64,000 nt of DNA from Epiperipatus broadwayi (taxonomy: Eukaryota > Onychophora > Udeonychophora > Euonychophora > Peripatidae), in the NCBI GenBank assembly GCA_028023455.1, contig JAQFVV010012398.1, positions 8,948,682 through 9,012,681 on the forward strand. Reading direction: 5' to 3'. Below, piece by piece: positions 24,318 through 35,831 of this stretch. Both the position numbers and the translations under genes were made by a program. The notes beneath the pieces are model-generated. The model saw nothing but the letters and a program-made list of their open reading frames with translations. It was not told the DNA's origin and made no database searches. Position 1 is the first letter of the stretch, and the number at the start of each line of letters is the position of its first letter.

Positions 24318-24454
24318 TTTTACTTCGTTTTAATTAATTTCATTTTTACAGGATAATATTAATAAAAATCTATCCAAATGTTAAAAGAAAAGAAAATTAC
24401 GTTTTTTTATTAATATTATCCTGTAAAAATGAAATTAATTAAAACGAAGTAAAA
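24318..24454. repeat. Hairpin with perfect 51-bp inverted arms
   Basis: The left arm (24318-24368) starts TTTTACTTCGTTTTAATTAA; the right arm (24404-24454) is its exact reverse complement over all 51 bases. The spacer is 35 bp and purine-rich. Both arms contain the segment TTTTTACAGGATAATATTAA. No target duplication or relative elsewhere in the window was found. Perfect arms in such an eroded region imply a recent origin or continuing arm-to-arm conversion. Confidence 0.95.
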
Positions 24455-25366
24455 TTATCAAAGAATTTTTTAATTATTGTTTGTATATGTATTTTTTGTT
24501 GTTGATATATAATCTTTCTTTTCTAAAAGAGAAATTAGTTTTATTTTTTCTTTTATCAAGATTACAGAAATTCCAAAACGTATATATATTTTTTCTATGT
24601 ATTGATTAGATATTTTATTTTTAGTTTCTTGTAACATTCTTACAAGATTTGTCTGGATTTGATTAGAGAGAAAAAATAGAGAAAAAAAAAAGTGAGTTGT
24701 ACTTCTGGAAATAAACTTTAGGTGGGAATAAGTTAGATGAAGTTATTACCTTTAAAGACTCTGGATTTCTGGTAAGAACTGCGCAACTATCTTTCATTAC
24801 TAAGTGCAGTTAATCAGTTTTCAGGAAATTAATATTGTTATTGTGTGGATTGACTATTCTTATCTTGCCAGAATACTATTTGATAATTTGATCAAGAAAA
24901 AATGTGGAGTAGATGTTAATAAATACACCAGTCCTCTTTCTTTATAATCATGTGAGCCTAAAAATGATTGTGGAAGTGTGCCTATTAAGAAAAAAATATG
25001 AAAAGTTCTCTAAATCCCTAATATTTCCTGTTTTATAGTTTTGCATCTGAAGGATATTCTGGAACTCGTAAACTATGCGTCAATTTTTTTTTTAAAAAAA
25101 AAAAACGAAGAGAAAAAAAAGAAAGAAATATAATAGATTAAAACTTTTTTTCCTTTTTTTAGTATTGAAGAAAACTTAGCTCTAGATATTGCTTTGCATT
25201 TATAAATTAAATATTTAAAATGGGAAAAAAAAACATACATTCCAGGAAGTAAGATTAATTATTTATTTAATTTTAATACATGTAAAACATATTTAATATG
25301 TACATATATTTTTATTGGTATATATATATATAGCTTATAAGCTGCAGAAAGGTGTTTGCTATTTAC
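24455..25366. other. AT-rich spacer, no gene
   Basis: A- and T-homopolymer-rich, including a T/A junction at about 25086-25108. No feature is supported. Confidence 0.5.
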
Positions 25367-25557
25367 CGAAAGAAGACCCTTTGATTCCTCTTGGAAGTCT
25401 TAAAGGAACCGAGCAGAGCAAATTCCTAATGTCCACTCCATACGTTCTTGTCGTTGCAACTGTTATTACTATGTGATTATTCATATAGCATGCGAACATG
25501 GATGGTTGCTCACCAACACACATTAGCCAGGGTGGTGAATTTATTGGCTTTTTAACT
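25367..25557 (-). CDS. Candidate host-gene exon, 191 bp
   Basis: On the minus strand a frame free of stops encodes VKKPINSPPWLMCVGEQPSM, then FACYMNNHIVITVATTRTYG, then VDIRNLLCSVPLRLPRGIKG and SSFG. It is bracketed by an acceptor-like CAG (25560-25558) and a donor-like GTAAAT (25366-25361); an in-frame stop follows directly inside the intron. Base composition is far less AT-rich than the flanks and the amino-acid mix is that of a folded globular protein, not the F/I/K/L/N noise around it. The exon starts in phase 2 and ends in phase 1. I do not recognise the protein. An RTE tail sits about 35 bp upstream of the acceptor. It could alternatively be a fragment of a processed pseudogene. Confidence 0.5.
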
Positions 25558-25591
25558 CTGAGTTTATGATTAAGAAACACCATGGTCTTTA

Positions 25592-25798
25592 AATGGACAA
25601 TTGAAATCGTAAACTGGATTCCAAGAGATTATAAAAGACCTAGAAAGAGACCACATGTGAAATGGATGTATGAAATAAGAAAGTGTGCAGGGGTGATGTG
25701 GAGAAGAGAAGCTAAAGATTGGAGAAGATGGATTGAACTTGGAGAGATCTTTACCCCACAATGGACTGATAATAATTTATGATGATGATGATGATAAC
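25592..25798 (+). mobile_element. RTE LINE 3' end fragment
   Basis: The open frame reads IEIVNWIPRDYKRPRKRPH, then VKWMYEIRKCAGVMWRREAK and DWRRWIELGEIFTPQW. This is the conserved C-terminal block of RTE ORF2, better preserved than in the copy at 15125. It ends in a (GAT)n run at 25781-25796. Only about 200 bp were inserted, a typical severe 5' truncation. It lies head to head with the candidate exon at 25367-25557. Confidence 0.85.
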
Positions 25799-27450
25799 TT
25801 ATCAATTAATCTACACATATGCATATGCATGTAAACATGTGGAATAATATAATTTTATTTTAAACCTACTTCATATATGACATTGATTTAATTTTTTTGT
25901 GCAGATAAATGAATATATATGAAGGATTTATTTTATTTTGTATTGAAATATTTAACTCTTTTAGATTCAATGGTTTTTAATTATTAAACATTTTTTTTAT
26001 AATATATGTATGAATATATATGGGTATATAATCATATATCTCTGTGTAAGTCAAAAAAAACGAAGAGGTTTTCACTTATATTATATTTAGATATTGTATT
26101 CTTTAATATATGATTTTGTGTTAAATTATTATGGGTTTATTTATTTAATATTAATAAATTAGTTATTAAGTTGAGTCAACATTTAGTGCTTGATTTATTT
26201 GCTCATCTCACTCCACAGTAAATATAAATTATTAATTTTGTTTTATCTGTTCTTTCTACTGTATGTCACTTATTTTCAGAGTAAAAGAGGCTGAGTTTGA
26301 ACCTGGGATATATTGTAGTGAAATGTATGTGGATGTCTCAGTAAGAAACCTGTTAAAGTATTCTTTCTCTGAAAGTGGTGTATAAAGTCCATGTAATTTG
26401 GGCTTTATAAAAATGCTTTATTAAAGGCAAACTTTGTTAATTTTTATAGGGATTGATAACAAAAGAGTGATCAGGGAATATAAGTAATGATTAATAGTTT
26501 GATTCGCTTTTAAATAATTTTTATTAACAATGTGTCCATTTATTTAATTGACTTGAAATAATACCATATGTGGATTATGGTTGAGTCATTAATTATTTTT
26601 GTGTTCCACATATGAAGCCTGTAGTAGTTAATTTAAATAATTAAGTTTGATGTAGAATTCACAGTATAGAAATGCATAGTATTCTATTTAGGCCTTGAAT
26701 TAATTATGTAGGACTACAAAGTAAAATTTTGTAGAGAGAGTGAGTGGTATAGGTTCCTGGTACAATATACCTACATATTGAAGCATTTTATGATGTAATA
26801 TGTTCACTTATTATGCACATAATTTGATATTTGACTCTGAGATGAACAAAATTTGGGAATTTTTTTCAACTCTAGACAAGTTTAGAATTTTTACTCAAGT
26901 AGTCAATCTATAGACAAACATATGAAGGATATTTAATTATTTTAAGTAGAAAATAAAACAAAAATCTCAAATCACTCAGCAGTTGATTAGCTAGAAAAAC
27001 ATAAACAGTTTTACTTTTCTGAAGATCAGATATAGAAGCCTTTGTCTTGATATGAGTTATGTTAAAGATGTTTATATTGTTATCAACTTGAGAGAATGAA
27101 AGCCAATTTAAATTGTAATGGTCAGGTTTGTACATTTGCTCAACAGACCGAGAGTCCGAGCCAGAAAACCAAAAGCTGACCAAGTCGGGATAGTAATATT
27201 CTACATCTGATCATGCCTCAACTCTCTTACTCATGCTTCCAAGCCAACCCATTGTGAATGACATGTCTGAGGTTACACTCGATATCTCTTCATTCACATT
27301 CCAGCAGTAGCAAAACAGTAAAACATGGCACATCCCCCCATTACATATAATATAACTTAACTAGTGAGAAAGAACAGAGACTGAGATGAATGTATATTTT
27401 ATAAATTTAATGTAACAATAAGTTATAAAGCAAAATAAATTGGGTATATT
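25799..27450. other. AT-rich spacer; one less AT-rich block at 27120-27330
   Basis: Minus strand 27183-26908 has an ORF with YYPDLVSFWFSGSDSRSVEQ upstream and in frame. The block is less AT-rich than its surroundings, but I see no clean splice sites and no family, so it may be an old repeat rather than an exon. Confidence 0.35.
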
Positions 27451-27795
27451 TGGCTCATGCACAGGTGAGTGAAGACTCAGGGTTATAGAAAATATAATAC
27501 AGCAATTTAGAGTGCTCACATGCAGGTGAGTAAATATTCAGAGTTACAAATGATTTAATAAAGCAGATTATAGTGCTCACACACAGGTTAGTGAATATTC
27601 AGGGTTACAAATGATTTAATAAAGCAGATTATAGTGCTCACATGCAGGTGAGTGAATATTTAGGGTTACAAATTATTTAATAAAGCAGATTATAGTGCTC
27701 ACATGCAGGTGAATGGATGCTCAGGGTTACAAATAATATAATAAAGCAACTTAATTAGTGCTCAAATGCAAGTGAGTGGCTTTTGGGGTTACAAA
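27451..27795. repeat. 61-bp tandem repeat (minisatellite), about 5.6 units
   Basis: The marker GTGCTCACATGCAGGTGAG recurs with starts near 27451, 27512, 27573, 27634, 27695 and 27758, so the period is 61 bp (63 bp for the last). Each unit also contains AGGGTTACAAATGATTTAAT and AAAGCAGATTATA. Inner units are nearly identical and the outer ones are diverged, the usual pattern of unequal exchange. Confidence 0.95.
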
Positions 27796-28019
27796 TTCTT
27801 AATATGCCCATACCATCTTCATAACTCACACTATGTTCTATATAGTGGAAATAAGTAATAGTTAGAGTGATCAATTTATTGGTAACTGATAGAGATTATA
27901 TTAATATTTTTACTAAATTTACACTCAACTATAAAGATATTTGGGGTGATATATATAATTGCTACACAGATAAATGCATAATTCAGACTCTGAATCGGAT
28001 CAAAGCCAAAGTTACTTAC

Positions 28020-28154
28020 TAGGGAAGCTGAACTGAGGTGTGGCAGTTGAACGTCAGATTCTAGTGCATCATAAACTATAGTATGATAATAAGTGTGTCT
28101 CGAATGTGTTCTTAATTGAGGTTTATTACCTAGTAAATGGTTCCCCAAACCAGG
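28020..28154 (-). CDS. Candidate host-gene exon, 135 bp
   Basis: On the minus strand 45 codons read PGLGNHLLGNKPQLRTHSRH, then TYYHTIVYDALESDVQLPHL and SSASL. The block ends at a strong donor, CTA followed by GTAAGT (28019-28014). A TAG at 28157-28155 can serve as acceptor, which makes the exon exactly 45 codons with phase 0 on both sides. The composition is less AT-rich than the flanks and the residues look like those of a globular protein. The pyrimidine tract before the acceptor is weak. It lies on the same strand as, and upstream of, the candidate exon at 25367-25557, so the two could belong to one gene, but the phases show that they are not adjacent exons. I do not recognise the product. 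Confidence 0.4.
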
Positions 28155-28599
28155 CTACTTGCTATAATACAATGAGACTTTTTTATTCAAGTGAGCAGAA
28201 GAGTGGCTTATGAGCCCTTTAGAATGCTTTGGTTCCTTCAAATACAAATAAATGTCACAGTTGCCTAAACTTTCAAGGCATGACTTGACATGGGAAAAAT
28301 CCTGATGTAGGCCATTATAGGTATAGCAAGGAGAGATGCATATTTATGCTAACTAGAAACACATTCGCAATGCTAATTTAATATTTTCATAATTATGCCA
28401 AAATCTTAGCTTCTTTCAGTGCTACTACCACTGGTCAGTTCATAAAAGAGATTATTAAGTCACATGATAAAGGCGATAATGAGAATCTGATTTAAGGCTC
28501 TCTGCATAGCTTTTTAATCTTTAATTAAAAGGAAGTTATAGCAAATTTAAAGATTTACTAGAACTTGAAACATTAATTATGTTGCATAATTTACATCTA

Positions 28600-28878
28600 A
28601 TATCAAACGAACTGATTTTTAAATAATCTACGTCAAATATGGACTCTTAAATAGCTCACGCAAAATATTGATTCTTAAATAATTTACTCAAATATTAATT
28701 TTAAATAAATTTTAAAATATCCATTTCAAATAACTTACACAAATATGTGTTTTAAATAACATATGCAAATATGCATTTTAAATAACATACGTAAAATATA
28801 CATTTTAAATAACTTGAGCAAAATATTTTCATTTTAAATAACTTGCACAAAAGATGCATTTTAAATAACTTACTTTGG
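28600..28878. repeat. 26-29-bp tandem repeat array
   Basis: TTTTAAATAACTTACGCAAA-like units follow each other about ten times. Spacing between successive TTTTAAATAAC is 26, 26, 27, 29 and 27 bp in the better-preserved right half. The left half is more diverged (TTCTTAAATAATTTACTC). Confidence 0.85.
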
Positions 28879-29901
28879 GCATTATAAGTAACTGATTCAC
28901 TCTAGCGTAAATAATAGTTTTATTTCAGAAGGGAGTTTTGCCTATATTCTTTATATTACAATAATCTGATATAATAAAAAGGTGCTTAATCGCACCTCCG
29001 ATAATTATTAACCTACAAAACCCCGTTCTGATGAACATAGCATAAATTAATAAACATGAAATTAAAACTAAAGATAGATGGCATAAGAATAAATTGCAAA
29101 ATGATCTATAAAGTTATAATTTAGAAATGAAGAATTTGTTTGAAATGGTTTTATAGAAACTAAATATTTATGATATATTTAAATTATTTATGATCAAACA
29201 AGAATTTTGAGAGTGCTCTAAACTTTAAATAAATTTAGTATAAACAGATTAGTATAACATTTAAATGATATAATTAATTATGAGATTTAGTTAGCTAGCT
29301 TTTCATTTAGAATGAGTTTAGTTATAAAATTACGTATTCTGCAGAATGATTTACCGGTAATCTTAGTAGTGAATCTTTCAAGGCATCTTTCTTGTGCATC
29401 TTCTTTCTGTTAAATCGGCTGTGGCTTTTTTAGATTTGAGTCTGGATGCAGCTGGAAAATTTACTTCTGTGGCAGCTTTCCCCATTACTCTGGTCAAGAA
29501 CTTTCTGGTATTACAGGTGTAGCTTCTCCATCACTGGACTGGGCATGATGAGGTTGATATTTTCTCCCCTTTAGGTAGCAGCTTGTCCAGGACAAATAGA
29601 TGGCCATCTATTGTCTCTAGCCAATGATCTTCATTTGAACAGCTTGGGTAATGGCTTTCTAGAATTCAGCTTGCTAAATTTATGCAGGAACAGCTTTTTT
29701 TATTATTTTTGGCACTGGTCTTTCAGAAAATATATCAGCAACAACAACAACAATTTTCAACAGCAACAACCATTGCTAATTTTGATGGATATTAAGGCCT
29801 TTTTTGTATTCTACTTTTGACAGTAGGTCCCTCCCCTTTTACTTTTGCCACATCACTTGTTTACTGTTTCAAACTTTGCCTTTAACTAAATTTTCACTTA
29901 G
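28879..29901. other. Spacer, less AT-rich from 29350, with (CAA)n at 29740
   Basis: 29350-29900 is noticeably less AT-rich and contains the (CAA)n-like run 29738-29772. It lies outside the target duplication of the following LINE, so it is not that LINE's 5' end. It may be another old repeat. No coding frame is convincing. Confidence 0.4.
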
Positions 29902-29916
29902 TAAAATATTTGCTAT
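29902..29916 (+). repeat. 15-bp target-site duplication, left copy
   Basis: TAAAATATTTGCTAT occurs here and exactly again at 35817-35831, bracketing the LINE. Confidence 0.88.
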
Positions 29917-29947
29917 CTTTAGTTCCGGTTCTTAAACAGCAAACAAC

Positions 29948-32509
29948 GTGAACGATAGCTCTCCTCAAAAATTGAAATCAGCAGGAAAGGGGGTATCAAA
30001 CCCCATTCCAAACCCCCAAATAGAAGATAAGAGAAGTTTTATATATTTAAAAATGGAATGTGATAATGATATAGATAATATACATAGCAATTCAAGCTTA
30101 AAATGTCACACTCAGTTGTTCAACAGAAACGATGGCCGAAATCTTCATAGCTATAATAACAAATCTCAGGCTCCATCTGAGATCAAAAACCTTCCCATTA
30201 ACAATACTAAGCACCAAATAATTACTGACAACATTAAAATGCAAGAAATTATACAAACTTTGTCAGTTATATGCAATAGCGTTGGTTTCCTACCGGGCGA
30301 AATAACAACCAATATTAATAATACATACGAAAACAGTAACAACACTCACCGTATTTCCCAAACTCCTTTAGGAGAAGTAAATAAACACAATTCATCTACA
30401 ACCGCGAAACACTCTCAGAATAATTTGGAACAAAAAATAAAATATCAGCAAAATCTATCTGAAGAAAGGAAAAAAAAATTTTTTAAATCACCAGAGGTCA
30501 CCAAATTCACTGCTGTAACACCAGAGACTGTCAATAGTATTTCAGGAGAAAAAAACGAAATAACAGATAAAAAAAATCAACAAAACCCATTCACAAACAA
30601 ATGAAAATTTTAAACTAGATGAACCTTTAATATCTACATCGTTCGCACATTTCAAAACAGACCCACAAATACAAACCCTTCCAAAAAAATCTATATCCTA
30701 CACTAACGCTTTAAGTATCAACAAAGACGTTAAAACCGCGGAGACTAACTCGGTCAGCAATATTAATGAAATGCTTATAGGCATATCGGAATATGAAAGA
30801 GAAATCACAACAGACAATCAACACCCCCAATCAATTAAGATATTAAATTATAATAATATTACCGATGAAATGCATCAAAACATAAAGTATAATTTCAACA
30901 AAACTATTCCAAACATGCTCTATAAATCTTTCCAAAATTATTACAATGACAAAACTCTAATCCTAGCAGTAACGAATGAAAACTTATCATTATACAAATT
31001 CCCCATGGAGCATTTATATTCCGTAATTAAACAACATGATTCACAGTTGGGAATTTATCAAATACTAACACACCCTAATGACAGATATGTGGCAATAGAA
31101 TTTAAGACCTGGGCAGACAGGCTCCAATTTAAAAACAATATTAAAATACTGGGAAATAAAATACTTTGCACTGTAAAAATGAACAGACCTATGATACTAC
31201 GAGGGAAAATCAAAAACTGCCTAACAAGATTCACTGAACAAGAGCTCCAAAATATCCTCAATCCCTATGGCACTGTATCAAAATTTAAATTCCTTCCAGA
31301 CCCCATCTTGAATGGAAACCTAATATCAAACGCAGCAATCTTCTCACTAGCCATGAAAAAAAACGTTTCTCCCACTGACATCCTACTGTAGTTAATGCAA
31401 GAGGGTCACCAATGGTCTTAACATTCAGGGGGGTGCGGCCTCAGTGCTTTCACTGTTTACAAAGGATACACTTTATAAAAGACTGTTTGGCACGTATCTG
31501 CACTACCTGCAATCAAAAGAAAAGCAAGTTCCACCGCTGCAGTGGAAAGAATATAGAAACAACAACAACTGCAGACACCAAACAGTCACCTAAAACAGAC
31601 AATAATATTGAAAACCACACTGATAAACACAGGGCTTCAACATCAAACTATACCGAATCTATAGACATAACTCCCACAGATGTAACACCAGACCACATAA
31701 TATCTAGAGATGAAGATCAAGATGATAATCTTTCCCAACAAACTGAAATGGAATTCCACAACAATACAACCAAAAATAGAAATGATAAACAAACAACTAC
31801 ATCAAGTACACCTCATCTCATTTCAAACCAATACACAGATAATATTCAGTCAATAAACAGTACAACATTGGAAAAAAAGGGCTATGAATCAATGCTTGAC
31901 AATCCTTCAGACTTGAAATCACTTCCAATAGAAGAAACTGACACCAGAATCAAAATAGACAAAAATAACACCCAATCACCTAGAAAGTCACAAAGTAAAC
32001 AAAATACAATAACTCCACATCCTCAAAAAGAAAGTAGCAAAACCAATAAACCAAGTAAAAAATTCAATCCAGCAAACACCAAAACTCCAAACCTGAGGGA
32101 AAAGGATGGTTTATCTGGACATTGGAATCAGGATCTTTCACAAGAAGTAGAGCTAACATGACAAGCTATACCAAATATTAATAAATGGAAATCAGATGTT
32201 CTGGATAAATCAAGCTCAGATGATGATATGAATTCTGGGTTTATAACACAACTACCTACATTAAAACCAGATTCACAAGAATCACAAAGTAAACACAAAG
32301 TGTCATGGGAAAAAAAGAAAAGAAAAACCTCTGAGCACTCTGATACTGATTCAGCACCAATGGAAGATGATCCCTATTTGGAATTACCAGATTCTATGGA
32401 AAATGAGGACCTTCCAGTACTCATGGAATCAAATCTACATCAACTCTCATTGGAAGAAGCATCAGATCAAGAAAACAATTATAGTCATTTACTTCCAAAT
32501 TCTCCCTGA
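29948..32509 (+). pseudogene. Family A LINE ORF1 (zinc-knuckle RNA-binding protein), frameshifted
   Basis: ORF1 proteins coat the element RNA. This one is open in four consecutive pieces: 29948-30604 (hydrophilic, N/K/S/T-rich, apparently disordered), 30771-31391, 31412-32161 and 32228-32509. The second piece has a region that resembles an RRM-type fold (ALNPYGTVSKFKF-like stretch, seen as QELQNILNPYGTVSKFKF near 31235). The third begins with two knuckles: CFHCLQRIHFIKDC (C-x2-C-x4-H-x4-C) and CTTCNQKKSKFHRC. The rest is long, low-complexity and acidic to the end. Frame changes occur near 30604, 31391 and 32161. GTG at 29948 is only the start of the open frame; a true ATG start is not evident. 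Confidence 0.75.
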
Positions 32510-32546
32510 GACCAGGGGCTGGCTAAGGAGGCAGGGACACTATATT

Positions 32547-35500
32547 ATGAACTATAAAATTGCAGGGATTAATGCCCGTGGCCTCAACTCATTGGCTCAT
32601 GCTCATGCAATTAAAAATTGGATAGGCATTAACTCTCCCCACATCCTTCTAATGGGGGAAATCAAATTCCATAATAACACTGACACTAAAATAGAAACAT
32701 TAATTGCCACTATGGGCTTCACTAAATTTTCAGTTGGACATTCAGCAGCTGGAGGGGTACAAAAAATTTCCTCCAAACAAATTCTGTATTCTCTATTTGG
32801 ATAACAACTTAATCTTATTAGAAATAGACTATTGGGTCTACAGCATAAATCTAGCTTATATATACACTTCAAACAATCCTACTATCTATCACAAAATCAT
32901 TCAGATTTTAAATGCTATTCTTAGCAACAAATCAGGCTCTTTACTTATATTGGGAGATTTTAACACCACATATGGTCGCTTTAACCTAAAATTTCTTCCA
33001 CTGATAAATAGAAACTTGATGTGTGGGGAAGGATTCCTTCCTCCCAGATCCTAATCCTTTACACTAAATCCCACCAAACCCTAATAGACCTATTATATTA
33101 TTCACCAGATTTACATTTTCATCTAAATGCAAAACTTTTACCGGTTTCGCTTTCGGACCATATGGCTCTTGTAGTTACTCTTGAAACCATGGCTGGCCTC
33201 CCAACCCCAGAGGCTCTTCACAAAACCATGTGGATGGTAACAAAATCAAACATGACAGAGGCCATAGTATCCAAATCTTATATATATTTTCACAAAATCA
33301 ACATCCTTTCAAGACCAGCTGAAGAAGCCTGGTTTTCATTTATAGGCATCCTACAGACAATATTAAAACACCACACCATGAAAGTCAAAGGCCCTAATGG
33401 CCTCTTCAGAGATCTTCTACAAATAGAGAATCAGCTTCAGATGCTCCAAAGTCAACCTATCAAAACACAAGATATATATAGTCTTAAAAACCTATACCGA
33501 TCAAGACAAAAATCCCTGGCAGAATACCTATCCATTAGGAGAGCCAAATACTATTTATCACAACAACATCACTGGACAAAAGGCTACTTGAGATGGGCAC
33601 TTGGAGGGGAAAATAACAAAACCACTCCCACCTCCATCATTGCAGACGGGAAAACCTTACTGGGAACACCTATGATAAACACAATAAAAGAACACTTCCG
33701 GCAAAGAATGCAAACCACAATCTCTGGTCTGAAGTTGATCTACAGGCACCACATGGGATCACAGAAAACCTACTCCAACAGAAAATATCTTCCCTTCCAG
33801 ATGGTGTACATCCTGGATTACATGGGATTCCCAGATTCCTAATCCTACACCTCAATCAATTTGCAATTCCCATAATGAAGAAGATGGTGGATTACCTAGC
33901 AACTGGTAATAGAGTGATACCTAACCTTTACCCAGTGGCACTAGTTCCATTTATAAAAAAACAAATCCAAGTTATGGATCTCTCAAACATCAGACCTATT
34001 TCCATGACTTCCCTGCTAATTAAAATTGTAAAGTCTGTGATCAAAGACCTCATCCAACCAAATGTCTTAAACCACATATCTAACAACCAATATGCCAAGA
34101 AGGGATCCTCTACAGCACATGCAATGGGCAACATAATCTCCATCATTGACTATGTCAGAATCCACCAGAAGTCAGGGCCTATAGCTATTCAACTGGACAT
34201 TGCTACAGCCTTTGACTCGGTACATATAGACATACTCTTAAATATTTTGGCCGAGTATGATGTTCCTGCAGCTGCTGTCCAGATCATAAGCAATTTACTA
34301 TACAACAGGGAAATTTTTATCACTATGGATGGTAACATCACCTCCAAATTCAACACATTTGCCTACATGGATGATGTAATGATCATCCTACCATCAAGAA
34401 AACATATTCCTTTGCTACAAACAGTATTAAGCCACTATACTGAGAAATACAGGCTGCAATTCAACCCCAGCAAGTCTGCCTCCTGGCAAATTGTTTCAGG
34501 AAGGAAAATTAACATCCTCTTCTCTGCCAAGACACAGAGATATCTTGGGTTTTCCATATTTAAATCTACCACAGCAATGACCAAAGAGATTCAGGATAAC
34601 ATCCTAGAAACAACAAACAAATTCATCACTTCCTTGTCACAAGTCTGCCTTTCCCTCTCTGGCAAGGTAGCACTAATTAACATGAATGTGATGCCAAAAA
34701 TAGCATACTTTCTTCCATTTATCAAATTCAACAAAAGCTTCATAAATAAAATAAATGGCTTGTGCTCAAGGCTTTTCTGGAAAGGTAAAACGGTCGCGAT
34801 CAGCCTCAAAGGCACTCAGCGACCAAGGAAGCTAAATGGTCTTGCTCTCCACTCCATTCAGGCATTGATTTACCAAAAAACCCACAATGTCATACACAAC
34901 TTGGTAGCATCATATGGTTTTAACACAATTCTCAAAAAAATTTTCCTTCAAAAGGTAACACCCACTGACCGACCCCCCACCAGACAGACAAACATGGATC
35001 ACTAGAAACACAAGCTTTATCAAACAGCACTGCCCAATAAATGACTCCACATTCAATTCTAAAATATCATTATGGCAAGCATACACAATCCTCCATCCAA
35101 TCTTACATCCTATAATCAACACATTTTATTACAATAATCAGAAACTGGTATCCAACTTTAAAAGATGGAGTCTAGAGGCCAAAAACCTAGACTTCCTCAT
35201 TAAATACAACATTAATGGACTACCTACTAATCACTTCCTCTTTTACAAATGTGGTCACAACATAGACTCTACTTGCAGCATTTGCATGAACAGCGATGAG
35301 ACATTGGAACACCTTTTCTCACAATGTATGGGATTCAGAGTGATCCGAGAAATCATACTCTCCAACACCAAGATAGATTTCCAACTGATCTCATCTCTGA
35401 AAGATAGTATCAATACTAAAACCTATCCAATAATACATCTCTCAGTGTTTTTGAACTATGCCATATGGGTTACACATTGTAAACTAATCATGGAACACCC

Positions 35501-35621
35501 ACAACCTAATATAAAACAGGTTTTTTCCAAAACAATGATTAAAATCCAGAAGAGAGACCAACTCCTGGCATCGTCGAAAACATTTGAAGACACTTGGACA
35601 TTATACAATATACCAAACTAA
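32547..35621 (+). pseudogene. Family A LINE ORF2 (APE endonuclease plus RT), broken
   Basis: It starts MNYKIAGINARGLNS, the usual beginning of an APE-like endonuclease. LLILGDFNTTYG (about 32950) and LSDHMALVV (about 33150) are the conserved GDFN and SDH motifs of that domain, which nicks target DNA. The linker contains SIRRAKYYLSQQHHW. The RT follows: RPISMTSLLIKIVKS, YAKKGSST, QLDIATAFDSV (motif A) and FAYMDDVMII (motif C). The stretch carrying motif B (PQGSPLS in the copy at 21041) is absent, removed in frame at about 34355. The end has CSICMNSDETLEHLFSQC (C-x2-C-x8-H-x4-C). Frame breaks lie near 32800, 33050, 33842 and 35005. Non-functional. Confidence 0.88.
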
Positions 35622-35816
35622 CAACAAGGCAAAAGGGGGGGGGCTAACAATCAGATAACAAATATGTGAAAGATCTAATGTTCACACCATATTGGACAAC
35701 ATAGACTCATCAGAACCCAAATGGAAATAACAAGATAGTTAGAACAACAATGTAAACCCCAATTGTATGATTACACATCACTGTATACATTAGAAATAAT
35801 AAATTATTATTGAAAC

Positions 35817-35831
35817 TAAAATATTTGCTAT
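35817..35831 (+). repeat. 15-bp target-site duplication, right copy
   Basis: Identical to 29902-29916. Confidence 0.88.

Larger units (their letters stand above)
29917..35816 (+). mobile_element. Family A LINE, near full length (5.9 kb)
   Basis: A perfect 15-bp target duplication defines the ends. The layout is a very short 5' leader (about 30 bp), ORF1 (29948-32509, zinc-knuckle nucleic-acid-binding protein), ORF2 (32547-35621, APE endonuclease, reverse transcriptase, CCHC end) and a 3' UTR of about 195 bp. The UTR contains a G8-type run at 35636 and ends AATAAATTATTATTGAAAC, with no poly(A) but an AATAAA-like signal. Several frameshifts and one in-frame deletion break both ORFs. The 3' end matches the copy at 23544 and the protein matches that copy and the decayed one at 37800. 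Confidence 0.9.

Noticed and set aside
26908-27183. Third host exon between the two candidate exons
   Set aside because: The start of the frame (SFWFSGSDSRSVEQMYKP) looks plausible, but no good acceptor/donor pair was found and the tail becomes low-complexity.
27451-27795. Possible CRISPR-like array
   Set aside because: Units are joined without variable spacers, the whole 61-bp period is conserved, and the sequence is eukaryotic.
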